Shown piece by piece: positions 6,303 to 13,460 of a stretch of 13,553 nucleotides of DNA. The notes under the pieces were generated by a model. The model was not told where the DNA came from. It was given only the letters and a program-made list of their open reading frames with translations, and made no database searches. The translations under genes and the position numbers were made by a program. Source of the DNA: DATKMS01 sp041497995 (GTDB lineage: Bacteria; Desulfobacterota; Binatia; HRBIN30); the NCBI GenBank assembly GCA_041497995.1, contig JBGQHM010000165.1, positions 1-13,553 on the forward strand, in the 5' to 3' direction. Numbering within the stretch: the stretch's first letter is position 1; each line of letters starts with the position of its first letter.

Positions 6303-7255
6303 TCTTCCCCCGCCCGACCGGAGCCGAGAACCACTCCAACCTTGATGCCCCCGCCGCGCGCAAATTCCGCTGCCGACAGCCGCTTGCGTCCTTCGAGCTG
6401 CAGCTCGTCGAGCACGAGCGTGCCATCGCCGGTCACGACTGCCAGATCGCCCTCCACGTGCACCACACTTCCAGCGCTGCCCGTGGCAGCGCCACGAACA
6501 TGTGCGCGATGGATCTTCAGCAACTTGCCGTCGACATACGTAAACGCCGATGGCCACGGATTGAAGGCTCGCACCATGCGCGCGATGGACACCGCTGACT
6601 GCGTCCAATCGATGCACCCATCGCCCTTGGCGATCATCGGCGCCAGCGTCACATCCTCTTCCCGCTGCGCTTGCGCCCGCAGTGTGCCGGCATGCAGTCG
6701 GGCGATGGCCTCCATCAAGGCCTGAGCACCGACCTCCGCCAGTCGCACTTGCAGCTCACCGTAAGTCTCGTCGCTACCGATCGCCGTCTCGCGCTGCAAG
6801 AGAATGTCGCCGGCATCCATGCGCTCGTTCATCTGCATGATGGTCACGCCGGTGACGTCCTCGCCGCGCAAGATCGCCCACTGAATCGGCGCGGCGCCAC
6901 GGTACTTGGGAAGCAATGACCCGTGAACGTTGATGCAACCGTGCGCCGGCAAGTCGAGCACGGACTTCGGCAAGATCCGCCCGTAGGCCGCAACGACGAT
7001 GAGATCCGGTGCCCACCGGCGCAACGCTTCGAGAAACTCGGGTGGACGCAGCTTCTCCGGCTGGAGAACCTCGAGCCCGGCTTCCACCGCAACCACTTTC
7101 GCTGCCGGTGCATTGAGATGGCGACCGCGCCCGGCGGGTTTGTCCGGTTGGCAGACGACGCCGACAACGGAATCGGCGCCGGCAAGCAGTGCCCGCAGCG
7201 ATGGAACGGCGAACTCAGGGGTGCCGAAGAAAACGATACGCAACGGCGCAGTCAC
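6293..7255 (-). CDS. fmt: Methionyl-tRNA formyltransferase
   Basis: It formylates initiator Met-tRNA from 10-formyl-tetrahydrofolate so that translation can start with fMet. The 320-residue protein begins MTAPLRIVFFGTPEFAV from GTG 7255; TTG 7243 (giving a direct MRIVFFGTPEF) is the alternative. The catalytic domain has INVHGSLLPKYRGAAPIQ with N109 and H111, and MDAGD with D147, matching the E. coli triad N106/H108/D144. The C-terminal OB-like tRNA-binding domain starts near FNPWPSAFTYVDG. Neither start has a good Shine-Dalgarno. TATACG ends 7 nt before GTG 7255 but has no matching -35, so a leaderless start is only suggested. It is the first gene of fmt-rsmB-rpe, divergent from the restriction-modification block. 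The tail after GIKVGVVLG seems to be altered by the palindrome. Confidence 0.95.
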   Translation of the reverse strand: MTAPLRIVFFGTPEFAVPSLRALLAGADSVVGVVCQPDKPAGRGRHLNAPAAKVVAVEAGLEVLQPEKLRPPEFLEALRRWAPDLIVVAAYGRILPKSVLDLPAHGCINVHGSLLPKYRGAAPIQWAILRGEDVTGVTIMQMNERMDAGDILLQRETAIGSDETYGELQVRLAEVGAQALMEAIARLHAGTLRAQAQREEDVTLAPMIAKGDGCIDWTQSAVSIARMVRAFNPWPSAFTYVDGKLLKIHRAHVRGAATGSAGSVVHVEGDLAVVTGDGTLVLDELQLEGRKRLSAAEFARGGGIKVGVVLGSGRAGEERV

Positions 7256-7375
7256 GGCGGTCCGTATAGCACGCGTGAGCGCGCCGCGCCTGCGATCGGC
7301 GACTCTCCGTCTCCTGTCCCTCTGCGTGGTTCCTGTGGTAGACGACGCCACGTACGGTGAGGTGGAGCAGAGTCG

Positions 7376-8137
7376 GTGTTGGATCAAGATATTCGCCGGG
7401 AAACCGTTCAAACGTTGAGTAGCCGAGATACTGTCGCGGCGCTCTTCGCAACGCTCGGCTACCACACTGACGCACGCCTGGCTCAGACACCCGCGAACAT
7501 CGGGGTGACCGCGGAATCACTCGCTCGGCAGATCTCTCACATTGAGCGGATCGCCGACCAGGAGAGTCTGCTGCAGGTCTATCTGGTCGAGCTGACGTCG
7601 GTCACACTCGTCGCAACCCGCGGCCTTGCCGCTGCGCTGCGCAACCGGGCCGGTAACTATCTGCTGGTGCTCACGCACGACTACGAGCGCATCGACTTCG
7701 TGTTGGTCGAGAAGGTGGCCCCGCGCGCTGAGCACGGGCAGACCATCGGCCAGAAGCAAATTTCGGTGCGGCCGCGCATTCTCACGATGGACCGCCGCAA
7801 CCCGACCAAGGTGGGCCTGCGCGTGCTCCGCCGCATGAGTTACACGGAGCCCGACCCGATCGCACAATACGACAAGCTGAGATCCGCCTTCGACATCGCG
7901 GACTGGTCGGAAGAGCACTTCAACAATCGGGCACTGTTTGCCGACTACTATCTTCGCGAGCGGCTCCCCGAGCAGCCGGAATGGAAGGACGACGCGAAGC
8001 CGGCGTTCCTCAAGCTCGGCGTTCTGTATGAGCGCGCTGCCAGCCGCTGGGCTGGCAAGTCAGAAAAGGAACTACGCAGCGGACATACCCAGAGTTGGAC
8101 CAGGCCGAGCTCGACATCGTCTTCCACGGCACCCTGA
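7376..8137 (+). CDS. N-terminal fragment of a type IIG-like restriction-modification protein (disrupted)
   Basis: GTG start at 7376 with a strong GGAG site 8 nt upstream. Residues 1 to about 233 read as a continuous real protein: DTVAALFATLGY at the start, then NYLLVLTHDYERIDFVLVEK, ISVRPRILTMDRRNP, and YDKLRSAFDIADWSEEHFNNRALFADYYLRERL. I recognise this as the N-terminal region of large Eco57I-class methylase and restriction proteins. After about WAGKSEKELRSG the last 20 codons (TQSWTRPSSTSSSTAP) look like out-of-frame sequence. The overlapping next frame instead reads PELDQAELDIVFHGTLTF, the next recognisable family segment. Going from family knowledge, a central region of roughly 200 residues normally found here is absent. 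The gene may thus carry an internal deletion and a frame change, or a sequencing error. Confidence 0.7.
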   Translation: MLDQDIRRETVQTLSSRDTVAALFATLGYHTDARLAQTPANIGVTAESLARQISHIERIADQESLLQVYLVELTSVTLVATRGLAAALRNRAGNYLLVLTHDYERIDFVLVEKVAPRAEHGQTIGQKQISVRPRILTMDRRNPTKVGLRVLRRMSYTEPDPIAQYDKLRSAFDIADWSEEHFNNRALFADYYLRERLPEQPEWKDDAKPAFLKLGVLYERAASRWAGKSEKELRSGHTQSWTRPSSTSSSTAP

Positions 8138-11100
8138 CGTTCTTCTACCGCTTGCTGTTCCTCCTCTACGCCGAGGCACGGGCTCTGCTGCCAGTGAAGG
8201 AAGTGCGCGGCTACTTCGAAGGCAGCTTAGCGAAACTCGCATGTGACGTGGCAGCAGTCGCCGGCGATATCGGCGACGACAGCGCGGATCGCATTCGCAA
8301 GGCATACTCGACCAATGCGTATGGGCTGTACGACCGCCTGCGAGAGCTATTCCGAGTCGTCGATCGGGGCGATGCCGATCGCAATGTTCCCGTCTACAAT
8401 GGCGGCCTCTTTCTGACGGAGGTCGATCCCAACGACCCGAGCCCCGAAGCGCAGAACGCTCGCTTCCTGCTCGCCAACAAAATCCCCGATCGCTACCTCG
8501 CCTTGGGTCTCGACCTCCTGGCACGCGACGACGACGACAAAACATTCAAGCGCGTGTTCATCGATTACAAGTCGCTGGGCGTGCGCCAGCTCGGCAGCAT
8601 CTACGAAGGGCTGTTGGAGTTCCGCCTGCGCATCGCGACGGAGAAGATGGCGATCTGCAAGGGCAAGAAGACGGAAGAGATCGTTCCGTACGCCGAAGCG
8701 AAGCAGCGCAAGCTCAAGATCCTCCCAGCGGGCAAGGGCAAGAGCGCGGCGGAGCGCACGCTGTCGAAAGGCGCCGTCTACTTGGAGAACGACAAGCGCG
8801 AACGCAAGGTGACGGGCTCCTACTACACGCCCGACTACATCGTTGAGTTCATCGTCGCCAACACGGTGGGCCCGGTGCTCGCCGAACGGATGGAGCACGT
8901 GCGGGCGCAGCTGCGCGAGGCGCAGAAGGCGTTGCATCGTGAGCGCGACAAGGCGCAGGCGCTGCAACGCCGGTCGCTCAAAGGCGACGACCCTGAACAC
9001 CAGGCGTTCCTCAAGCATCGCGATGTCGTCGATGCCCTGTTCGGCATCAAGGTGCTCGATCCGGCGATGGGCTCGGGGCACTTCCTGGTTGAAGCCGTCG
9101 ATTTCATCACGGACCGGGTGCTCGACTTCCTGAACGGCTTCCCATGGAACCCGGTCGTCTACCAGCTGCGCGAGACGCGCGAGACGATCTTGCACGAGTT
9201 GGAGGAACAGGGCGTTACCGTCGACGCCGCGAAGCTGACCGATGTGAACCTGCTGAAGCGTCACGTTCTGAAGCGCTGCATCTACGGCGTCGACATCAAT
9301 CCGATGGCGGTGGAGCTCGCAAAAGTCAGCCTCTGGCTCGACAGCTTCACGCTCGGCGCGCCGCTGTCGTTTCTCGACCACCATCTCAAGTGCGGCAACT
9401 CGCTCATCGGGGCAAGTGTCGAGGAAGTCAATCAGGTCATTCGCGCCGGCCAGTTGAGTCTCCTCTCCGGCACACGCTTCGAAGGCATGAAGCAGGCCGT
9501 GGCCGGGATGATCCACATCGGCGAGCTGTCGGACGTTACGGCGGCGCAAGTGCGCGAGTCGCGCGACGAGTTCAAGCGCGCCAGCGATGCCATGGCGCCC
9601 GCGAAGCGTTTGCTCGACGTCTACACGAGCCAGTGGTTTGGCAACGCGCTCGGCTCGAAAAAGAAATTTGCCGCGAACCCCGCGCTCGAATTTCTGCGCG
9701 ATGCCGCGTCGGAAGCCTGGGCGACCAATCCGGACAGCGCCAAGCTGACCAGCCAGTCGCGCGCGGCAGCGCGCACCGCGGTTACGGCAGCAGGTGAGAA
9801 GTGGTTCTTCCACTGGGAGCTAGAGTTCCCGGAGGTTTTCTATGGCCCGCAGCCAGGCACGACGCAGAAGATCGAGCGCGAACCCGACGCCGGCTTCGAT
9901 GCGGTGATCGGCAATCCACCGTGGATTCGGCAGGAGACGATTCAGACTGACAAGGCGGCGTTGGCTGCGCAGTTCACGGCGGTCTTCGACAGCGTGGCCG
10001 ACATCTACGTGTTCTTCTTAGCGCGCGGTCTGACGGTCATCGCCCCGCAGCGCCTGCTCGGGATGATCGTGCCCAACAAATGGCATCGGGCCGCGTACGG
10101 CGAGAAGCTCCGCCGCTTGTTGGCCGAAGGCGAGCAGCCGGTGGCCATCGTTGATTTCGGCCATGCGCCGGTGTTCCCGGACGCCGACACCTTCCCGTGT
10201 GTGCTGATTGTCCGCAACGCCCCTCCGCGACCGGATGACGGGTACGTGCAGGTCTGCTCGGTGCCGCGGGAGGTCTTGCCGACGCTGCACCTTCCATCCT
10301 TCGTTGCGCACTCGTCCCGCAACGTGCAGACCTCACGCCTCAGTCCGAGCGGGTGGGATCTGGAGTCGGGCGGCGTGGCCGATCTGCTGGCGAAGATCAA
10401 GCAGGCAGGTGTGCCGCTGCGCGAGTATCTAGGCACCTCACCGCTGTACGGCATCAAGACCGGTTACAACGAGGCCTTCCTTATCGACCAACAAACCCGC
10501 GACCACCTTGTGGCCGAAGACCCGAAGTGCGAACCGATCATCAGGAAGTTCCTGCGCGGCCGCGACATTCAACGCTGGCACCCGCAGTGGGGCGGTCAGT
10601 GGATGGTTGTCCTCAAGAGCAGCGAGAACCATGCGTGGCCATGGGCCAATGCGGGCGACAGAGCCGGTGGCACATTCCGTAAGACGTATCGATCGCTGCA
10701 CGGCCACATGGCGCAACACGAGGAGCCGCTGCGCAAGCGTCAGGACCACGGACGCTATTGGTGGGAACGCCGCTCGTGTGACTACTACGAGCAGTTGGAC
10801 GGACCAAAGGTCATCTATCAGGACATCGCCTTTCACAGCTGGTTCGGGTTGGACGCCGACGGCATGTACTCGAACAATACGTGCTACTTCACTCGCGGCG
10901 CGGATCTATACTTGCTCAGCGTTCTCAACTCCTCGGTCGTGTGGTGGTACCTCGCGCGCAGCGCAACGCACGCCAAGGACGAAGCGTTTCGTTTGCACGC
11001 GATTTTCATGGAACAGCTGCCGGTGCCGCCCGCATCACCGCATCGCGGCGCGGTCGAGGCTCTTGCACGAGCGCTCATCGACCTGACAGCGGACCGACAC

Positions 11101-11472
11101 CAGGTCACCTCGGCGTTCTTCGATTGGCTCGAAAGGAACCTCGGCACAACCCGTGTGACGCAGAAGCTGGAAACGTACTGGCAGCTCGACGCCGCGACGT
11201 TGGAAGCGGAGGTGCGCCGTGCCGGGGCGAGCAAGTTGACTCCGGCGGCGCAACGGCTGCTTGCCGAGGAGCATGCGCGTCAGCTCGCGGCGCTGCGCCC
11301 GGTGCTCGCTAAGAGCCGCCAACTGGAGATCGAGCTGCAGCACCTGGTCTTCGACCTCTTTGGCCTCACATCCGAGGACGTGCAGCTCCTGCGCAGCACC
11401 GCCCCGCCGCGTGATCCGCTGGCGTTGGTGGAGGGGGATGCAGGCGGAGCGGCGGAGGGTCGCAAGACGTGA
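8095..11472 (+). CDS. Type IIG-like / Eco57I-class N6-adenine DNA methyltransferase with TaqI-like specificity domain
   Basis: It is predicted to methylate adenine N6 at a specific DNA site. Residues about 5-240 are a helical family region (YRLLFLLYAEARALLPV, VYNGGLF, RQLGSIYEGLLE). GSYYTPDYIV (about 241-250) is the motif X region. DPAMGSGHFL at 322-331 is SAM motif I, and GNPPW at 606-610 is catalytic motif IV of gamma-type N6 methylases. The TaqI-like target-recognition domain follows, with KFLRGRDIQRWHP at 818 and KVIYQDIAF and YSNNTCYF up to about 985. A helical tail ends near 1125. No PD-(D/E)XK nuclease motif is visible in this part. The only start is TTG 8095, inside the previous frame and with a poor ribosome site; an in-frame stop lies at 8029-8031. 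It is therefore most likely the second half of the gene begun at 7376. Its stop overlaps the SIR2 gene start (GTGA). Confidence 0.85.
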   Translation: MDQAELDIVFHGTLTFFYRLLFLLYAEARALLPVKEVRGYFEGSLAKLACDVAAVAGDIGDDSADRIRKAYSTNAYGLYDRLRELFRVVDRGDADRNVPVYNGGLFLTEVDPNDPSPEAQNARFLLANKIPDRYLALGLDLLARDDDDKTFKRVFIDYKSLGVRQLGSIYEGLLEFRLRIATEKMAICKGKKTEEIVPYAEAKQRKLKILPAGKGKSAAERTLSKGAVYLENDKRERKVTGSYYTPDYIVEFIVANTVGPVLAERMEHVRAQLREAQKALHRERDKAQALQRRSLKGDDPEHQAFLKHRDVVDALFGIKVLDPAMGSGHFLVEAVDFITDRVLDFLNGFPWNPVVYQLRETRETILHELEEQGVTVDAAKLTDVNLLKRHVLKRCIYGVDINPMAVELAKVSLWLDSFTLGAPLSFLDHHLKCGNSLIGASVEEVNQVIRAGQLSLLSGTRFEGMKQAVAGMIHIGELSDVTAAQVRESRDEFKRASDAMAPAKRLLDVYTSQWFGNALGSKKKFAANPALEFLRDAASEAWATNPDSAKLTSQSRAAARTAVTAAGEKWFFHWELEFPEVFYGPQPGTTQKIEREPDAGFDAVIGNPPWIRQETIQTDKAALAAQFTAVFDSVADIYVFFLARGLTVIAPQRLLGMIVPNKWHRAAYGEKLRRLLAEGEQPVAIVDFGHAPVFPDADTFPCVLIVRNAPPRPDDGYVQVCSVPREVLPTLHLPSFVAHSSRNVQTSRLSPSGWDLESGGVADLLAKIKQAGVPLREYLGTSPLYGIKTGYNEAFLIDQQTRDHLVAEDPKCEPIIRKFLRGRDIQRWHPQWGGQWMVVLKSSENHAWPWANAGDRAGGTFRKTYRSLHGHMAQHEEPLRKRQDHGRYWWERRSCDYYEQLDGPKVIYQDIAFHSWFGLDADGMYSNNTCYFTRGADLYLLSVLNSSVVWWYLARSATHAKDEAFRLHAIFMEQLPVPPASPHRGAVEALARALIDLTADRHQVTSAFFDWLERNLGTTRVTQKLETYWQLDAATLEAEVRRAGASKLTPAAQRLLAEEHARQLAALRPVLAKSRQLEIELQHLVFDLFGLTSEDVQLLRSTAPPRDPLALVEGDAGGAAEGRKT

Positions 11473-12449
11473 GCGCGCCGCTGTTCATTGTCGGGGCGGG
11501 TTTCAACCTCGACGCGAACGCCGAAGCCGGTCGAGCCCCACTGCCTTCGGCTTACCCGCTCGTCGGGCAGATCGCGCAGATCTGCTTCGGGTTGGAAGCT
11601 GCGCCGCCAGGCAAATCTGTCGAACAACTCTTTCACGACGCGATCGCGGCGCGGAACCACAAGCCGATCGACATCCTCTGTGACACTCTCATGCAGGCCG
11701 ACTACTATCTGGCGGAGGGACTGTGCGCTAGGGATTCACGGAACTCCTACCGGATGTTCATTGAGCATTTCCCCGCGTCGCATTTCCTGACTTTCAACTA
11801 CGACTCGCTACTCGAAATCGTATTGTTCGCTCTCGATCGTTGGCGTCCCGAAGACGGGTATGGTGTTCCAGTCGACGCGCGGTTGGAACCTATCCAGACG
11901 CCGCCTCGTCTCGTTTCGTCGCAGAACCTTGTGCTGCACTTGCACGGAAGCCTCTGCGTCTACGCCTCCGAGTTCTCCGTGAATTGGACTTCAGCGGGGC
12001 GGAGCCACACAGGCGAAATCGAGCACCGTGACGCGCCCCTCTTCCGCTTCGACCCCGACAGCATCACGCATCGGTTCTTCCCATACAGACGCGAGCCGCC
12101 GGACCAGAGCTATCGTTATCCATCCCAGCGGATCATCGTGCCGCTGCCCGACAAGGCTGAAGGGCTGCGGGAGAGCTTCATCCGGTCCATTCATAGACAC
12201 GCCAGAGAGCTAGCTTCTGAGGCAGGGAAGGTGGCCTCAATCGGCTACAGCTTCAACGCTCACGATCGGGCTTCGTACAGCCATCTCTTGCAGGCCATCG
12301 CGTCGCGCAGTGCCACCGTGACGCTGGTCTCGCCCGATGCAACTCAAATCAAAGCTCGACTCCAGAGGGAATACCCCGTCATCAACTGGATCGCGCTTTT
12401 CGCTGACGTTCAAGCAGTGGGTTTCACGGGGCCTTCCGAGAGTAGATGA
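11469..12449 (+). CDS. SIR2-like domain protein, candidate NADase defence effector
   Basis: A 326-residue protein starting at GTG 11469, whose GTGA overlaps the methyltransferase stop, so the two are translationally coupled. The Rossmann-type SIR2 motifs occur in order. FIVGAGFNLDA (G9-A10-G11) is the NAD-binding loop. LTFNYDSLLE carries N110 and D112. LHLHGS carries H159, the position of the catalytic histidine in sirtuins. SIGYSFNAHD (259-266) is the C-terminal ribose-site motif. No sirtuin zinc ribbon is seen, so this is the SIR2-like/SIR2_2 type found in Thoeris, DSR and other anti-phage systems, where it degrades or binds NAD+. NADase activity is inferred. An insertion between about 165 and 235 is unassigned. 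Its position behind a methyltransferase suggests a joint defence role. Confidence 0.82.
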   Translation: MSAPLFIVGAGFNLDANAEAGRAPLPSAYPLVGQIAQICFGLEAAPPGKSVEQLFHDAIAARNHKPIDILCDTLMQADYYLAEGLCARDSRNSYRMFIEHFPASHFLTFNYDSLLEIVLFALDRWRPEDGYGVPVDARLEPIQTPPRLVSSQNLVLHLHGSLCVYASEFSVNWTSAGRSHTGEIEHRDAPLFRFDPDSITHRFFPYRREPPDQSYRYPSQRIIVPLPDKAEGLRESFIRSIHRHARELASEAGKVASIGYSFNAHDRASYSHLLQAIASRSATVTLVSPDATQIKARLQREYPVINWIALFADVQAVGFTGPSESR

Positions 12450-12534
12450 CGGTCGCTGAGTTCATGACCATCGTTTCCGAAAGGGCGGCGACGTGCAGAC
12501 CCTCCGACTGCGAAAGTACTCACTTAGCCAGCAG

Positions 12535-12563
12535 TTGACGCTGCACTCCACACCCCCTAGGAT
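12535..12563 (+). promoter_or_regulatory. Promoter of the toxin-antitoxin operon
   Basis: TTGACG (12535-12540) and TAGGAT (12558-12563) are separated by the ideal 17 nt. Six nt separate the -10 from the ATG at 12570, so transcription should start at or next to the A of the start codon. A leaderless mRNA is predicted. Confidence 0.65.
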
Positions 12564-12569
12564 CGGCGC

Positions 12570-12803
12570 ATGCCACGGGCGCGAGGCGCAACAGCTACCA
12601 AAGTCGTGACTTCGCTTCAGGACATCGAGCGCGTGGTGCGGCGCGTCGTTCGGGAAGAGCTGAAACGGGTTACACCCGCGGTCGGCAAACCTATCGAGCC
12701 TGGTTCACCGCTGGCGCGCGATCTGGACGAGATCGCGCAACGCCAGAGACGGGGACGGTTACGGCTGCGCTCACGGAAAGAGGTTTTCGGTGGCGACGTA
12801 TGA
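12570..12803 (+). CDS. Putative type II antitoxin
   Basis: A 77-residue basic protein. The N-terminal part holds a helical stretch of alternating charges and valines (IERVVRRVVREEL, about 19-31). The C-terminal part, SPLARDLDEIAQRQRRGRLRLRSRKEVFG (about 46-74, read in two parts), resembles the toxin-binding tail of small antitoxins paired with RelE-like toxins, where D-L-x-x-I and S-x-K-E-V positions recur. No classical ribbon-helix-helix or HTH is obvious, so DNA binding and autoregulation are unproven. It starts at the ATG on the predicted transcription start and has no Shine-Dalgarno. It overlaps the toxin start by 14 nt. The assignment rests mainly on position and size. Confidence 0.65.
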   Translation: MPRARGATATKVVTSLQDIERVVRRVVREELKRVTPAVGKPIEPGSPLARDLDEIAQRQRRGRLRLRSRKEVFGGDV

Positions 12804-13119
12804 AGAGTTTTATGAGGAGCGATTCCGCCGAAACCTTTCCCGCTATCCGCAACTGCGCGAGCGACTCGTACGTTTGACACGACGGATCGCCCGCGACCCC
12901 TACGAGAATACCGAACGCCTCAGCGCCCAAGCGGGCGGTCTCGATCTTCGCGGCTGTCGGAGTTACCGTATCGACCGCAACTTCCGTATCGTGTTCGTCG
13001 TCTGCGAGGAATGCCGGCAGGTCAAGGAGTGCCGCTACTGCTACTGCGAGGGCCTGTCAGACAAGTCGGTGCTGTTCCTGACCTTCGGTCCGCATCGACT
13101 TGCCTATGCAATGAAATGA
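12790..13119 (+). CDS. RelE/ParE-superfamily toxin with two CxxC motifs
   Basis: A 109-residue basic protein with a RelE/ParE-like layout: two N-terminal helices (about 4-35), then the strand-rich core LRGCRSYRIDRNFRIVFVV (53-71) and a final strand VLFLTFGPHRLAYAM (94-108). An insert VCEECRQVKECRYCYCEG carries C72xxC75 and C81xxC84 plus C86, likely a small zinc knuckle. The likely activity is ribosome-dependent or free mRNA cleavage, inferred from the fold class. GTG 12790 is the start, preceded by GAGG with 6-nt spacing. That strong site lies inside the antitoxin frame, so toxin translation depends on the shared mRNA. An ATG at 12800 is out of frame. Alternatives are a HigB-like or ParE-like gyrase poison. 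Confidence 0.78.
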   Translation: MATYEEFYEERFRRNLSRYPQLRERLVRLTRRIARDPYENTERLSAQAGGLDLRGCRSYRIDRNFRIVFVVCEECRQVKECRYCYCEGLSDKSVLFLTFGPHRLAYAMK

Positions 13120-13260
13120 TCCGCAGCCGCGGAACATAGGGCGTCCTGCTTAGATGCCGAGTCGACGCGCCCGTGGTCGTCGGCAGGGACATCACGCTCC
13201 TGGGCCGAGCGGATGACTCCCATCTCCGGATCCAGACGTACCCGGTGTGTCTGCGTCGCC

Positions 13261-13422
13261 CTACGCCGTCGCATGCTCGCGGCGGGACGGGCCTGCTCCG
13301 CCGTGCCGCGGGGGCTGTGCGGCGAGGCGCTGGCGTCGTTGGCAGAAGATCCAGCCCGCGCCGACCAGGCCCACGAGTACGCCATATGCGACGACGACGA
13401 TCAAGGGTAGGTTCTCGTGCAT
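13261..13422 (-). CDS. Possible small single-span membrane protein
   Basis: A 53-residue frame starting MHENLPLIVV at the ATG at 13422. A hydrophobic helix covers about residues 6-27 (IVVVAYGVLVGLVGAGWIF), followed by CQRRQR and a basic, Pro/Gly-rich cytoplasmic-type tail. A near-consensus promoter (TTGGCA, 17 nt, TATAGT) lies directly upstream and would give an almost leaderless mRNA, which is the best support for a real gene. No family is recognised. Against it, the frame is short and other frames are also open in this GC-rich stretch. The remaining 141 nt up to the toxin stop (13120-13260) show no gene or clear terminator. Confidence 0.5.
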   Translation of the reverse strand: MHENLPLIVVVAYGVLVGLVGAGWIFCQRRQRLAAQPPRHGGAGPSRREHATA

Positions 13423-13431
13423 GACGACGGA

Positions 13432-13460
13432 ACTATACTCGCGCACGTATCAGTTGCCAA
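13432..13460 (-). promoter_or_regulatory. Promoter of the small membrane protein gene
   Basis: On the minus strand, TTGGCA (13460-13455) and TATAGT (13437-13432) are separated by 17 nt. The -10 ends 9 nt before the ATG at 13422, so the 5' leader should be only 2-4 nt. Confidence 0.6.

Noticed and set aside
7256..7375. A clear promoter for the restriction-modification block in the divergent gap
   Set aside because: No -35/-10 pair of acceptable quality was found on the plus strand; only the ribosome site GGAG before 7376 is convincing.
8060..8095. Programmed -1 frameshifting to join the two methyltransferase frames
   Set aside because: The only A-run (GAA AAG in the first frame) is not an X-XXY-YYZ slippery heptamer, and no clear downstream stem was seen. 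The missing family segment also points to deletion.
8347..9813. A 488-codon minus-strand open frame opposite the methyltransferase gene
   Set aside because: The plus strand here carries methyltransferase motifs X and I and family segments; the minus frame has none and is a GC-driven antisense shadow.
13104..13385. A 93-codon minus-strand frame ending inside the toxin gene
   Set aside because: It overlaps the toxin end and the better-supported small membrane gene, lacks a promoter or ribosome site of its own, and has no recognisable motif.
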